64,000 bases of DNA from Theocolax elegans (GCA_026168455.1 CM047425.1:89283580-89347579); one strand, 5' to 3'. Counted from the stretch's first letter, positions 37,101-49,638 are shown. Numbers and translations are program-made. The notes: a model not told the origin generated them from the sequence alone.

Positions 37101-39980
37101 AAATCCAAGGTGTGATAAAACAGCTGACGAGCGGTAAAGCGCTCACGTAGCAGAGGTAACGCCAGTCTGCGATGTAATATGCAGCCCAAGGTAAAACAGT
37201 GCTGCCAAGAGCAAAGTACAATCCGAATGCCATGTTCACGACCAAACTGCGTCTCCTAACTGCCATGTATTCCACCACTGTGAAGCAAATAAATAAAGTA
37301 ATACGATTGACCATTTTTTTGTTTTATTTAGAACAATAAGGTGCCTTAGAAATTATACAAATATTATTCATATGTAACAATAATTTTTATTAAAGTAAAA
37401 ACAAGAATAAACATTTAAATGAATGAAACATAGACTTAAGTGATAGAGATGCCGAAAAATGGGTACACTTAAAATGATTACAAATTTATGAATAATATCG
37501 CGATATCAAGGACTTAAAGTTATTTAAAAATGGAGCGATAAATATACTAACACAAAGTAGCAAATGTTTCTATTCGCATTCCATTTCTTAATAAATAATT
37601 TTCTAAAATCTAATGAATTTTTAAATAATCGAGTGTCCATAATCCTAATAACCTTATGTAGTTACTACTAACTTTAAAGTCAGTATTTTTAAGATTTATT
37701 ACTAACTATATAAGTATGTGAAATGTTCATATAATTTACAAATCTTAGACAATAAATGTATGTACGCGTTTTGCATTACCATGTGAATGGAATTAATAAT
37801 TCAAAATTTAAATCAAATTTAAAAGAAGAACCTACCTATGATAAGAGGAATATTGATAACATTGTCGAAAGCGAGACCGGTAAAAAATCGACAAAGTGCA
37901 AACGACCAAAAAGCTGATGTAGATGCAGTTGCGATCGAAGCAAGTAGGCCGCATCCTGCGCAAAGGACGAGGGCAGGTATTCGTCCCTTGTGGTCTGCAA
38001 TCCATCCGAAAAGAAACCCACCAGTGATGGAACCGCAATAGAAGATTGCCTGGGCCGTCGAAATTAGGTAGCTGCGCTCGCATACCCAATCTAGCTGATC
38101 GTCAATAAAGAAGCTCAATTTCAAGATATAACCAAATCATTTGCTACTATTTTTCTTTCTCCGAATTATGTATTTTGTACGTAAACTTTGTATTAAATAA
38201 TGTTGAACGTGACTATCAGAATATTTACATCTTCTGTTTGAAATTTATAAAATGCTATTTTACAAACACTTGAGCACGTGAATATAAAATTAATGGTTCA
38301 ATTACTCGAAAAGACGATTTGATATTAACTTTACTTTTCTTTGTTAGCTTATACGTAAAGGTAATTGTATGTAAACAAACGATTCTAGTAAAAGTACTCA
38401 TAAATAAAAAAATGAAAGTAACATACATTAATAATTTTGGTTTAAAACTGTAATTATAATATAAAGCAACTTTTTAATTATTCAAATTGATCGAATTACT
38501 TTTAGAAATATCTTTAAGACAAAGTGACCAATAATGACCTAGAGCTATTTTAAATTGATAGTTCAAGAATAAAACCTCTTAGAACTAATCAAAACTCAAT
38601 CGGGTTTAATTAATTCAAATTATATTACTACTTATTAATTCGAGAATGAACCGGTATTGACTGCTTAGTTAATATTTATCGTTCTAATAAAATTGCCTTT
38701 ATTAGGTAAGTGGCTTCAGCATCTAGATAAACCGCAAATTTATTTAAATTTCGCCTAATGTATCTTATGTAATATTTTCTCTTGTCAAATCAACCGTTTA
38801 TCCATTTTAACATTCTTCGAAGAATAATTATTGAAAAATTATACGAAATGACGTGTCACCTCGGCACCGATACTGGCATAGGGAATCTGCGTGAGATTAT
38901 ACTCCCAACGGTCACATTCGATCGTCCGGTTTGTCGTCCACGCAGCTGAGCTCACATCCCGCACTCCCTGTCCAAGGAGGGCCGTAAAATTGAGATCCTT
39001 ACGATGGCACGTATCGTAGTAAGGATACTTATCCGATGCAGGAATAGCTGCCTGTACCCTGTACACGATCAGTTTTAACTTTGTTATCGAGATAACGCGT
39101 AAAAAGCGTTTTGTAATTTCCAATGAAAATCTCATAAACTTTCGCAATGTGATAATAAAAATATTAAGAAATTTATAAAAATAATAGATGCTTTTAATGG
39201 AAATTTTACGTAAATTTTTTGCAAAAATTATTATTTTAGTTATAAATTTTAGTAAATTAAATTTTATTTTAATTCGCAAATCCTTTACTAAAAATCAAAC
39301 GTTGCACTCCGAATACGTTTATTTCAATATTTCTCTTTGAATTTATTTTCTTTATAAGAATGAGCATACAAATAATTTACATGCAATTAAATTACTACTT
39401 GAAAATTATTATTTTATCTCACATTTTTATAAATTATCTATAATTATTTTTGTATCTTCCAGTTTGTATTCAAATTCATGTAAGAATTAAGTTATGTTGT
39501 TAAGTTTTGCTAATGATTTTCACGCAATAACTCAATCTCAAAAATATTAAATATATTTTAATTAACGAACATACGCCAATTTTAAAATTTTCTGTCGTTC
39601 AGATTTATTTTTTGATATTTTAGTGAAAATATCCAAACAAATCCCATTATTCTCAAGCGTCTTTTGAATATTTAATATACATTATTTGTACAATATCATA
39701 TTCTTAATTACCTTTGCTCCGGCGTAAAACCATCCATCAATTCGTCGACCCAGCACCAATGCTCCTTTGGTACCAGAGTGAAGAAAAATTGCGAAAAGTA
39801 CAAAGTAGCATAGGCGACGCTGTACGGTAGCAAGGCCAAAAGCAAATATAACTGATATCTGCCAAAGTCACCTACGTACGTTAATGCATCATCGAACGAC
39901 TCGAGCTTAGGTTTTAGAGCCGTTCGTTCGTTTGGTCCATTGTCCAACTCAAGGTACTTGACTCGCCTGGAGTTCCTCAT
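30932..39980 (-). CDS. Gene B: SLC22-family organic cation transporter-like protein with internal exon duplication
   Basis: Join on the minus strand, using one copy of the duplicated exons: 39980-39712, 39058-38860, 38094-37836, 37277-37085, 36238-36133, 35904-35801, 35013-34799, 34238-34063, 31159-30932. This gives 1749 nt, 582 aa, with all phases matching. It is a 12-helix MFS transporter paralogous to gene A. Landmarks are FDDALTYVGDFGRYQ, sequons NFT, NRT and NLT in the extracellular loop, GWIADHKGR (about 186-194), PESA/RW, DRWGRR (421-426) and LPETLGRDMPQTLQQG. Exons 3, 4, 6 and 7 have exactly the gene A lengths. The exon 5 equivalent is split by an intron. A block of about 2.46 kb with the last four exons occurs twice, so several splice routes give the same protein. 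The start is less sure, because the frame stays open upstream to the splice acceptor at 40047. Confidence 0.88.
31605..31780 (-). CDS. Gene B coding exon 7, copy 1
   Basis: Acceptor GTTTTAG, donor GTAAGC, 176 nt. It encodes NMAANVGLQYAAELLPTPVR through SAAPYIVDT, as in copy 2. It splices in phase 0 to exon 8 at 31159. Confidence 0.87.
32341..32555 (-). CDS. Gene B coding exon 6, copy 1
   Basis: Acceptor AAACTAG, donor GTAACA, 215 nt, with TM8 and DRWGRR. Translation identical to copy 2. The plus-strand open frame over it is a shadow. Confidence 0.85.
32668..33277. mobile_element. Foldback MITE with TTA target duplication (copy 1)
   Basis: Same 610 bp element as at 35125-35734, flanked by TTA at 32665-32667 and 33278-33280. 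The termini start CTAGGAGAG, the internal arms are AT-rich, and there is no open frame of note. PIF/Harbinger-like by target duplication. Confidence 0.75.
33343..33446 (-). CDS. Gene B coding exon 5b, copy 1
   Basis: Identical coding content to copy 2. Only 23 bases of its native upstream intron survive (33447-33469, including the pyrimidine tract and CAG). Beyond that lies truncated exon 8 of copy 2. The branch point is probably lost, so use of this copy is doubtful. Confidence 0.7.
33437..33616 (-). pseudogene. Gene B exon 8, copy 2: 3' truncated terminal exon with chimeric tail
   Basis: It opens at the same acceptor as the true exon 8 and encodes AQWWTGFPMLIITVV (TM12), LPETLGRDMPQTLQQGEDFG and KDQK. 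It then crosses the duplication junction into former intron and copy 1 exon 5b sequence in the wrong frame, adding FFCSFSFRET before TAA (33439-33437). If used as the last exon it would give a 566 aa protein lacking the usual C-tail. If not, it must be skipped for the full 582 aa protein. Confidence 0.75.
34063..34238 (-). CDS. Gene B coding exon 7, copy 2 (TM10-TM11)
   Basis: Acceptor GTTTTAG, donor GTAAGC, 176 nt as in gene A. It contains NVGLQYAAELLPTPVRAQGV and IFGILAHSAAPYIVDT. The difference from copy 1 seen in the open frame beyond the donor lies in the intron. Confidence 0.9.
34799..35013 (-). CDS. Gene B coding exon 6, copy 2 (TM7-TM9)
   Basis: Acceptor AAACTAG, donor GTAACA, 215 nt as in gene A. 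It encodes TLTVVAFDGHVYSLKLL, TM8 and DRWGRRFCGF. The translation is identical to copy 1 at 32341-32555. Confidence 0.9.
35125..35734. mobile_element. Foldback MITE with TTA target duplication (copy 2)
   Basis: 610 bp element whose ends CTAGGAGAGTGTCACACTTG and its reverse complement form long inverted arms over most of its length, flanked by TTA on both sides. A 3 bp TWA target duplication is typical of PIF/Harbinger elements. It lies in the intron between exons 5b and 6 and was duplicated along with them. Confidence 0.75.
35801..35904 (-). CDS. Gene B coding exon 5b, copy 2
   Basis: Acceptor CTTTCAG, donor GTAATT, 104 nt, phase 0 in and 2 out. It encodes RNINSAENRTESATLIDLFK then TPRLARTTIILIVFW, matching VLDLFKLPRLGRITVILVVYW of gene A. 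This copy keeps its native upstream intron and is the likelier splice partner of exon 5a. Confidence 0.88.
36133..36238 (-). CDS. Gene B coding exon 5a (central loop, first half)
   Basis: Acceptor TTTATCAG, donor GTAAGT, 106 nt. It completes Arg of PESAR, then WYVSNRMSNKVIEKLKKIAS and VNKAKPDPHFYEIFY. Together with the 104 nt exon 5b it corresponds to the single 219 nt exon 5 of gene A, so gene B has an extra phase 0 intron here (or gene A lost it). Confidence 0.88.
36416..36650. mobile_element. Degenerate TTAA-type MITE in gene B intron
   Basis: The left end GGGAATGCCGCACCGTCATTT and internal CACTTACCGATATTAACTG match the reverse complement of the element at 40424-40641, and the right end TACGGACTCTCC matches its other end. 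The flanks (ATAA, TTGA) look like decayed TTAA. A TG microsatellite (about 36551-36567) has grown inside it. Confidence 0.6.
36551..36567. repeat. TG dinucleotide microsatellite
   Basis: Uninterrupted run of about eight TG units inside the MITE at 36416-36650. Confidence 0.85.
37085..37277 (-). CDS. Gene B coding exon 4 (TM5-TM6)
   Basis: Acceptor CTTCACAG, donor GTCAGA, 193 nt as in gene A. It encodes VVEYMAVRRRSLVVNMAFG through WILPESA plus AG of Arg. Gene A has GPKYR where this has AVRRR, an unusual substitution in a segment that is otherwise conserved between the two. Confidence 0.93.
37836..38094 (-). CDS. Gene B coding exon 3 (TM2-TM4, MFS motif)
   Basis: Acceptor GATCAG, donor GTAGGT, 259 nt, exactly the gene A exon 3 length. 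It starts LDWVCERSYLISTAQA, contains GWIADHKGRIPAL, and ends FDNVINIPLII. Confidence 0.94.
38860..39058 (-). CDS. Gene B coding exon 2 (extracellular loop)
   Basis: Acceptor GTGTACAG, donor GTGACA, 199 nt, phase 2 in and 0 out. It encodes VQAAIPASDKYPYYDTC, sequons NFT, NRT and NLT, ECDRWEY, and IPYASIGAE at the end. The long open frame extending upstream of this exon is intron. Confidence 0.92.
39712..39980 (-). CDS. Gene B coding exon 1 (N-terminus and TM1)
   Basis: The ATG at 39980-39978 begins MRNSRRVKYLELDNG. The exon itself begins at 40046 after acceptor TGTGCAG. The frame between (39981-40046) has no stop and would encode an acidic, Gln-rich stretch, so translation could instead start in an upstream exon. 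Donor GTAATT at 39711; phase 2 out, as in gene A exon 1. A GTG at 40052 lies in the intron and is not a start. Confidence 0.85.
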
Positions 39981-40046
39981 CTCGATGTCTTCTTCCAACA
40001 GCTGATGCTGTTGCTCCTGATGCTCTTCCTCCTTCTGGTCGTCTTT

Positions 40047-43000
40047 CTGCACATTCCAAAGTAAGAACGATTTATAATTTTAAATGCAATGTATTTCGTT
40101 TAGTATACTTGAAACGGCTAAATATGTTTATTTACAAATAAAAATTTATTTAATACAATTAAATATTATTTGCTCAAGTTCATTTAATCTAAAGAATTGT
40201 TATACATCCTACAAATTTCTAATTAGTAAAATATATAAATATTACGTTGCTTTACGCAAACGTATAAACCAACTGAATTTTTCGCTAATCACTATTTTTA
40301 GTATCTTTCCACACTTCATCAATTTCCCACTTTGGTCCACCAGAAGCCATAAAAAATGAATAAGAAACTACCAAGTTAACAATGGAACTCGTTCCATTTA
40401 ACTCATAATATTATCTTTTTTAAGGGGAGTCCGTACAAATTACAGATTTTTGTAATGGATTTTTCAAATATAGTTTTTAATTTTTATTTTTTCTAAATTT
40501 TTTTAGCACGCGCACAATTGTTACACATCGTTGAATATGCCTCAATTCATACATTTGAACAAATATTCAAATTAAATGATAAATTTGAAAAATCAGTTAA
40601 TATCGGTAAGTGTGCGTTTTAAATGAAGGTGCGACATCCCCTTAAGTAATTGAATCATTACGTTTCGAAAAGTACGAGGACATAAAAATATATTATCTGG
40701 AAAAAATCATGTTAATACCGTCTAACATGGACTAAGATGCCACGAATGACTTAATATACATGTAGGTAATTGTATATAGACGTATTTATGCATACACGCA
40801 GACTTAGCTTAACGATCGCGAAACAGTTACGCAAGAATCAATTTATGCAACGAACGTAACCATTTTACATTCGTTAAAAATCAAATAGTATTGTTATCCT
40901 TTTAAATGTATTTATAGCAGTAAACTAATGCATCAATCAAGTTGTGTACCCCAAACAAATGTTTTCATCTATCCTAATAATTAAATTTTTTCAATTATTT
41001 ACTTTTCACGTATAGAGTTAATTAATTTTTTGTTCGAAAAGAAATTTAATAAATAAATATAATTGAAATTTTTCAAAACTTACACCAAATTATAAAATAT
41101 AAGTTTTTAATTGCAGAATTCGGATTTAATCCTAACACTATAATATGACATTGTTATAAAAATTAATAAAAAGGAGAATTTAATATCCTATAAAATATTA
41201 TCATACGAATTCATAGTTCAAAATATATAGTTAGATTAAATATTCGATTATATTGTTTATATTATATTATTTGTATTATATTCATATGTTCATATAATAG
41301 AGAACATCCTAGATTTAGTACATGAAAGCATCTCACACAAATATAAATTTATTAAAAAAACATTGCATTTATCGTTTCTTTTTGCTCTGTAAAACGTGCA
41401 GCATCTTAAAATATTTACTAACCGAATAGATTTATTGCCACAGTTGAATGTTTATGTTAGCATTAAATAATGGTTTGCTACACATATCTCATGTTATTTA
41501 GTTAATGCAATATCTAATACATAGTTGAAACGTGTAATTTAGTTGTAAAATACCACAAGTACATTATTTTAAAAGTTTTTCAACCATAAACTTTTTATGT
41601 GCTTTTATTCGTTAAAAATTAATTTCAAATGAACTACACATATATATACCTCTGAAAATATATAATTCTAGTCAATTTGATATTTAAAATGTGTTATTGT
41701 ACGAGTACGTTGTACTATTAAAATGAAAGTAGGTATTGCATGCAGTAGAATGCGAATTTTGAAACTTTATTAAAGTACCAATTATCTTGAGAATTATGGC
41801 CCATTTAAATGATTTATAGTTACTCTAACAGTCGATAGTTATACGACTTTTATATAAAAGTGCATGACTTTTTTTTGTACATGACAATTGTTTTAAGTAT
41901 AACTAACGTAAAAAAATATTAATTTATTATTAAACTTTCTTTTTCATCCAAAATTTTCGAAATTATTATTCATGATTGTATAAGTCATCTAAGAAAAATT
42001 TCGAGGAACATCGAATTGATATGCGTTTGAAAAATAATATTCTCTCAAAGATCAATTAAATATTACAAATAAATTATTCAATATTTTTTTTACAATTTCG
42101 ACATTTCTGTTAGAGTTTACTATATGAATGCTTGTTCCACGATTGTTTAACGATTCCTTTAGAATCATACAAAAACTTCCATTGTTAATAATTCTCCATT
42201 GACATGAAAATCAACTTTCTCCGTCTGCACATAATAAATTGTACAATAAATAACAATAATTCTCAATATCTATTATGTAGAAAAAGTCGTGGAAAATTAT
42301 TTCAAATGTTAAACCTTTCTCAATTACTTAAGCAGTACAATGAAATCATAAAAAAATTCATGAATATCATAAGAAGAGATAAATCATGTGCATACATTCT
42401 ATTGAATATTATTAAGAAAGAATTCTTATGTATACTGAATGTCTTTTGAACACGCGTAACAAATGATTATATTTACGCTACTATACAGTAGAGTAAAATA
42501 AAAAAAAATTACTGTTTTGTTAAACAAATAACCGGCAATAATTTACTACTTTAATAGATTTTCCATAGGAACTGTCAAGAAACTATCCCCAATATTCTTT
42601 GTAATATACACGCGACATTGACTTTTATGAATTAACATCGTTTGAAGAATTTATTTTGTACGACTAGAGGCGTCTAAAACCTAACAACTTTATACATTTG
42701 TTAAGCTTTTTAAATTATCTTTTGACTGCCTGAATCTGAATATGCATTTACAAGTTAAAAGAACTTTTGATTTAAATGTTTTGTTTTAACATTCTCCTTA
42801 AGTACGTCAAACATTTTTGTAATAACGCAAATTTTTATTTTTATTATACAATACGTAATATAATAATTTTATATTGCGAATTATATAATCAAATTTAATG
42901 TATGATTAATTTCATGTATAATTAACTTATTCTAGGTTTTTAAAAAATTTTCTAATTCTTTATTGGCTGTTGAATATTATCACACGTATAGTCTGTAGCA

Positions 43001-44900
43001 AATATATTTTATACCTTTGAAGTGAGTTTAAATTTCTATAGTGTTAACCTCTTCTACACGATCGATTCTCGTGTATTAGATTCCTTATCAGTCGGTAAGG
43101 GTTGGTTACAGTTGGTATAACATTATGACTCTAACAACACGCTCGATTACTCTCTATTAAAGTCATTTTTAGTGATTATAGTTTTGTATGTAAATATAAG
43201 TTCATTTAGAACTATATATATGCTAATTGTTTCTTTGAATCCAACATTACTTTGAATTATATCGATTTTCTACACATCGTCTAAATCGATATTTAAAAAT
43301 AATTATGTCACTGTCATTGCGTGAAACGTTATGTTTATATATCTCGTCAGAGATAATAAATATTTTTAATTGATTAATTCATTGACATTTTTCCAAATGT
43401 AATAAGTAATACTTATCAGTACTTAGAATTACGGAACTATCGAACTTGATAATCTTTTAATTTCTTGTAATATATAAATCATATACATATTATACAGAAT
43501 TTTATACTTTAATACCCCAAATATAAATGATTGACGATCTTTGTTATTTGAAATAAAAATAATATGAGAACTACAAAAATTAAAAATATAACACTTTTGG
43601 TTGATAGAAAAATTTTACACTTAACTAATTTTACAACATAATGTTATCGGTTTTATTTACATCACAATAACAATATACCGTTTATCGTTATTACTTTTAA
43701 AGATTCTGCGTGCATTAATATAGCAATATATTTTTATAAATAATTATTTAAAATTACCGTCATGGTCTCTTTTTACGATGCAATCCTTGAAACTCCACTT
43801 TCTGTTTCTTCAAATAAAAATAATTGTGTGTCTTTCTACTAAAAAATAGTAAGTATTACGTTACACTACAATTAAAGACAATTAAACCAATTGCTGCTTC
43901 TGCATATTACAAAATATAATTTAACCCTTTCTGTCTCTCAATATAAGCTTTTCAAATACAAATTAATTTCCTCGCGTACATTTCATAATTAGAAAATCGT
44001 TTTTAATGGGTAAAATCTAAAAAAAAATAATAATCGATACTTGCAAATTAATAATAATATATTTAAATTTATGCAAATAAAGAGACCAAACTACTTTTCA
44101 ATTTTTGTTAAGTAATAAATTAGTATTTGTACAACAAATATTACTAATTATAATAAAGGTCCGAAGGAATTGGTAATGGTACATAAAAAAATTGTAGCTT
44201 GGATTATTATTCAAAAACGTTAATTTTTTTAAAAATGTCTACACAATCTTTTTTCACGCCTATTCATCAATATATAACAACGTAATGTAATTTAAAATTT
44301 TTTTTTGCACGTGCGGCTATTTCTTCGGAACTTGTCACTCAAAAAATACCAGTAAACTTTGTTAATCGAAGACATCAAAATCTTGTTGTATTTTAGTTCG
44401 TAAACACAAACTGGCATAGAAATAAAAATCATTTAAAAAAAGTAAAGTAGTTTGGTAAATTTTAAAAAATTTAATTTTGTGTCACTTTATTAATTATTAT
44501 CGGTTTTATCACAAACGTATACACTAAAATTAAGCCGACGCGATTGAAAGGGTTTATTCAAGCAAATATTAGTCATCTATTAATTCGAAGTAAAGCGTAC
44601 ATAAACAAAATTCACTTAAAATACTGGCACTTAAAGCACCTTCGTAAAACAGCGTAAATTTTAAATGAATAACACCTTGCAAAATGAATAAAGTAGAGAC
44701 ATTACGAAAATCAAAGGAAAGAAGTTGAAATAGTTACTAAGTAGCGCGAACGATCGCAAGCCCAAAGACAATCGACCGGCATCGTTATCGTGGCTTGACT
44801 GCGCTAACCAACCGGCGAACCCTACGGCTACTCGGCATTTGTTCGCGTGTCACGCGAAACTTAATGAATATACGGGGAGGAGAAGAGGAGAGGGGGGTTA
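40047..44900 (-). other. Probable 5' intron of gene B
   Basis: AT-rich stretch of about 4.8 kb between the splice acceptor of gene B coding exon 1 and the candidate promoter at 44.94 kb. Apart from the MITE at 40424-40641 I see no exon, RNA gene or repeat that I can support. Short open frames here are random. Confidence 0.5.
40424..40641. mobile_element. TTAA-flanked MITE upstream of gene B coding exon 1
   Basis: TTAA at 40420-40423 and 40642-40645 flank a 218 bp segment with ends GGGGAGTCCG and GCGACATCCCC. It is a full sequence relative of the element at 36416-36650 in opposite orientation and shares its terminal GGGGATGTCG with 20467-20830. Candidate piggyBac-type nonautonomous element. 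Confidence 0.65.
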
Positions 44901-44960
44901 GTTGGCCGGCATTCTGTCAGTATAGATGCCGGCCGTGGCCTTATAGTCGCGAACTCCTAC
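44740..44960 (-). promoter_or_regulatory. Probable promoter and untranslated first exon of gene B
   Basis: GC-rich island. On the minus strand TATAAGG lies at 44945-44939, and a CAGA initiator-like site has its A at 44915, 30 bases downstream. CCGGC-rich sequence surrounds both, as in the gene A promoter island. Gene B is the first minus-strand gene downstream, and its coding exon 1 begins with a splice acceptor, so an upstream noncoding exon is required. The exact donor is not resolved. Confidence 0.5.
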
Positions 44961-47900
44961 GCAGATTGTTGATATAGATAGACTACACGATTCCACGTGA
45001 TTTAAACACTTAGAGGTCATTCAAATTTCAGGAGCAGGTCATATAACTAAAATCCATTTTTAAAAAATTAATTTTGTAAATACAATTGTTGCAAAACACG
45101 TCTATCCTAATCACTGGATCTGCAATTATTCAAAGTGCACGTTTTGTTTTTGACTTTGTAAATATCAAAAATTTTGCATGCACGCTCAAGACTAAAATAC
45201 ACAAAGGTATCATATCTTTGTGCATTAGGTATTCAAATTAACCATTATAATGATTTTTACAATGAAATTAAAAATGCTTTATTTTAGGCGATTATGTAAA
45301 TTTTATAATTATAACAATATAATTTGTAAATGGTAATATATCCAATTAAAATCACGTGATCATAAAGTAGAACACTATACTAAAAAGAAATTTGTAAGAA
45401 AATCATTCCAACATCGCTTATAAATTTGCTGATCAACAATTATAATGATATGGAAATTCACAACGAGATTTTAACACTGAAATCAATTGTAGAAGTTCAA
45501 ATACCTACGTCAATTGTAAAAATTTATCAGAGATAAGAAAATTATAATGTACTTAACAAAAAAAATAATTATAGTTGATAATAAGCGATTATATTAATTT
45601 ATTTCGAATGATGCTTTTAATATATTTTTACTATATCTATAGTAGGAAATAAGATTTTAACAGATTCAATGATGAATAGTTACTGAATACTTTACGAACA
45701 CGCTCTTTTCTATCGAATATCAAAAAATTCCACCTTATACCGCAATAGGATTTCATTTTTAACAAGTGGAATATCGGTAAGCATTTGCAAAACGAACATT
45801 AAAATCTAGAAGTATAATCTTCTATATTTTATCCAAATACTGTACATCAAAGTTATAATAAAATACTTGATGCGAAGATCCGATACTGTCGCGCAAATTA
45901 TAATAAAATTAACGACATTTGGTCATCACGTGTAGAACCAGAAATTATCACCGTTTTGCGTCAATTTGAGAAATACCAAAAAGAGATTTAAAATTACGTC
46001 ACCATAATACAGAGATCCAGTAAAACCTTTTTTTTAAACATATATTAATATACTAACATTTTTTACGTAAGTATTTAGAATAAAAAATTGATTATCGCTA
46101 TTTATAATGGTTCTAATGAACCAAAAAAAATAATAATTACTTTTATTCCCTCTATAAAATCAATCAAAGTAATATTTGCTCAAGGTAAATACCTTACTAG
46201 TTAGGTATTACGTTTTTTAATTAATACAAAAATTAATTTTTAGCATATTATATATACAATTTTTTAACTCTAAACATAAAAGTAATCCTAAGAAATAAAA
46301 CATAAAAAAATTTAATTTAAAATAATGTGTATACAAATATTTTAAAGTATAGTTTTATACATCCTTGAATAATTCAAGAGGTTAGGGATTACTAACATCT
46401 GTAGATTTATGCTTTAAAACTAGATTTTCAAAGTTTAAGAACTAGTTTTTTATTACCTACTGATACTTATCATTCATAGTTTAATCTAATTGGTCAAAAA
46501 TATTTTTTTTTTCATACAAATATATGATAGGAACAAAATTTATTACCATTGTAAATCCATTATTGTTTTATAAGATAAGTTATTGTAGGTAGCACAACAA
46601 TACTTTCAAGTTTAATTTTAATTTATAAATTATTAAAAAATAAAAATTAAATAATTATTTTATAAATTATAATAAAAGATTTATGTGAAAATTGTCAATC
46701 AACCTTTTTTTAAGAATGGTTTTTAATCAAATGCTATTATTAGTAAGCTTATCAATAAATATAGTCCTATTAAAAAATAAAATATAAATATAAGAATTCT
46801 AATAGCTGACAAAAAACAATTTTGTTCTAAATTGTTTTATACGCTGCTTCAATTTGTTTGATACACCTTAATAAAGCGAAAGAAAGAAGAATTTTCCACT
46901 GAATATTATTCCATTATTAGCCATCAAAATGATACTTTATTTTTTCCTCTTTATATCAGAATAAAATAAATTACTGTATGTGTATGTGTTTTGGGTATAC
47001 GTATACTACTGTAACTCTGAACCTACTCGGTCAATATCGCTGGGTTTGGATTTTATAGTTTCCTTTCTTTTTCTGAATTGAAGAAAAAATTTGTTTTTGA
47101 ATCAATTGATATATATTCGTTTCATGTTCATAATCTATTTTCGAATGTTATAAATTTATTTTTGAAAAGTTTGTAAGGATGATTTTTTTTAATCAAACAA
47201 AATGTAGTTTGAAGAGAATAAAAAAATTTTGCTCTTGGTTTGAGGTTTTCAAATTAGTTCCATCAGTTTCATAATTATTAAAAAGATGCTGTTTTTCTTT
47301 ATTTTTAAAATAATTGTGGTTATATGTTGTAAAAATTTCAGATGATTTTATCGATTAGTTTTTGATAAAAAATTGAGTGTTTCATGTCAAAAATTTTCGG
47401 GCATGTAAAGCTTGTAATCCTTTTTAAATCTTGGAACAAAGTATAGTCTTTATGGTAACAAAGATCCTTATTTTTACAGCAGAAAAGATTTATAATTATA
47501 ACGAAATTATAAAGCAACATATATTTTTGGATGAAATTTTCGATTACACATACCTCTTAATCTAATTAAATCTAATAGATTGTAAAAGATCATGGTATAG
47601 AACATGATAGTGGCTACATACTGTAAAATTTTCAGAACATGTTAATTAAGTGAATCTTGAGAAAAACTTATAATCTAAAATGTTATTATTCTGAAAATAA
47701 TTATTTGAAATAATAACATTTTCTAGCTGTAGTAAAAATTTTTGGGAAACATGTTTTGAGGTATTTGTAATACCTAAATGTTATAATTAAATTTTTAATA
47801 ATAAAAAATATGTATTCAAAGAAAAAAATTTTTTTACGTATTTATTGGCGTAACGTGGTAATCCTAGTGTATTATTTATATATTATACACCATATTATAC

Positions 47901-49490
47901 CAGAAAATTAAATTAGAAAATTTATTTAGTGTACGATTTGTATGCTTCTATAATATATTTCTAAAAAACTGTTTTATTTAAATATAAATTGGTAAAAAGT
48001 CGTCAACATTAAAGAAAAAGAGCTACATAGGCCATCGCACACCCTCCTTCTTCCTCTGCGCACATCAATACAATTGAATGATCAATTATTCAAAGTCCGG
48101 CGATAACTTTCACAAAGACTTACAACAGTGGTACAAAAAAAAGAAACAATAAACCTCACAGGACTTTACCTAATCGAAAATCAATGATTTCGCCCCTATC
48201 ACGGAGAAAAAAGAAACGCTAAAACAACTAAGATAGTCGCTGAAATAGTGAATCTAATAGTTCGCAAGAACAAAAGTTTTCTATTACTATAGAATTACAA
48301 TCAGTATAATATATACTATTGCTCTAACCCTGACTTGTTGTTATTTTGTTATTGCAATACAAATATATATACTGTTAGCTCAGCAAAAATAATGGTATTT
48401 GCAACAAATATATTTGCTTTAATGATTTATATGATTATATTAAGGCATTTTTGCCAAAAAAAATAAATTTCAGGTATAATCTCATTTATCTAAACAATTA
48501 TTGGCAATAAATTGCCATTTATTTTGTGTTTACTATTTAGATGTTAATTGCCTTCTATTAATAGAACAAAAATGTAGTTTTTAAAAATATAAGATGTCCC
48601 TAAAATGAGTTATTAAATTTTGTCTAATAACATAGAAACGTACAAGAGATATCATTCTGCGCTTATTAAATATAATTTAAAAAATAAATAAAATAATTAC
48701 GACAATTTTGATTTATTACATTTGCGATTCAATAATATACAGTGGAATTTGTTTTAAAATATTATACGGACAAAACCAAAACTAATGTGAAATTTTTTTA
48801 ATTTATGAAATATTTGTATAATTTACCATAAAATACAAAAACTATTATAATAGGGATATATTGTTCAATAAAAATAAATTAATAAATTTATAAACACGCT
48901 TGCACCTATAATAAATGAATATAACGAAATAAGTCTAAATAATAAATAATTGCCCTTACATAGAATTTAGAAGTTTGAATTTGAAGTTATCCGGTCAAAT
49001 AATATATTTCCCATGCTAATACTTTAATTATATCTTCCGACATTCCTAATCCCTCAGCAGCAAAGACACATTTTCGATACTTATAATAATGAGACCGTAA
49101 TATTATAATAAAAGTCACAGTAATAACAAATCAAAATCGATAATGTTGCGACTGTAATAGTTCTCGCAATTTTCGCAACTTTATAATTGCATATATCATT
49201 ATAATATTAAAATTACAATTAAAACTGCTAGTCTAATTGATAATTGCTACAAATTAGTGTAACAATAATAAGTATATTTGCTAAACATACAAATTATTGA
49301 TTTAAAATTGATTTTCTTTTTCTAACGGTACGTTCATTGTTGAAATAAATGTTGTATTTTCCAACTGTAAACATTGTAATAAATTTTTTTCCAAGGGTAT
49401 TTGAAATGGGGGCGAAATAGAAATAAAAGGTCATTGATCTTTATAATATAATTCTTTAATAAACCGTCACGAGGAAGGTTAGGTTTCTAT
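44961..49490. other. AT-rich intergenic DNA upstream of gene B
   Basis: No gene, RNA or transposon recognised. Loosely similar phrases around AAAATTTTCGG/CATGT recur near 47390, 47630 and 47740, suggesting old degenerate repeats. Confidence 0.4.
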
Positions 49491-49638
49491 TTCTCAATAC
49501 GCAGTTCGAGAGTAGACCGAGACTACCCCTACGAAGTCTCATTAACAATTAACAAACATCGGTCATTAAAAAGAGGAAAACACCGAATACTCTGCAACAT
49601 ACGCATAGTCTGCACACACATGTGTACAAAGGGCTAGT

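Noticed and set aside
37832..38089. Several alternative frames over gene B exon 3, both strands
   Set aside because: Shadows of the transporter exon, which has the MFS motif and conserved phase.
39059..39279. Long N-terminal extension of gene B exon 2 open frame
   Set aside because: It lies upstream of a good acceptor (GTGTACAG) whose phase fits exon 1; the extension is Lys/Ile-rich intron sequence.
40050..40052. GTG as start codon of gene B
   Set aside because: It straddles the splice acceptor TGTGCAG. The exon begins at 40046, and a proper ATG lies at 39980.
47330..47780. Degenerate tandem repeats around AAAATTTT/CATGT phrases
   Set aside because: Similarity is loose and spacing irregular; it could be AT-rich chance.
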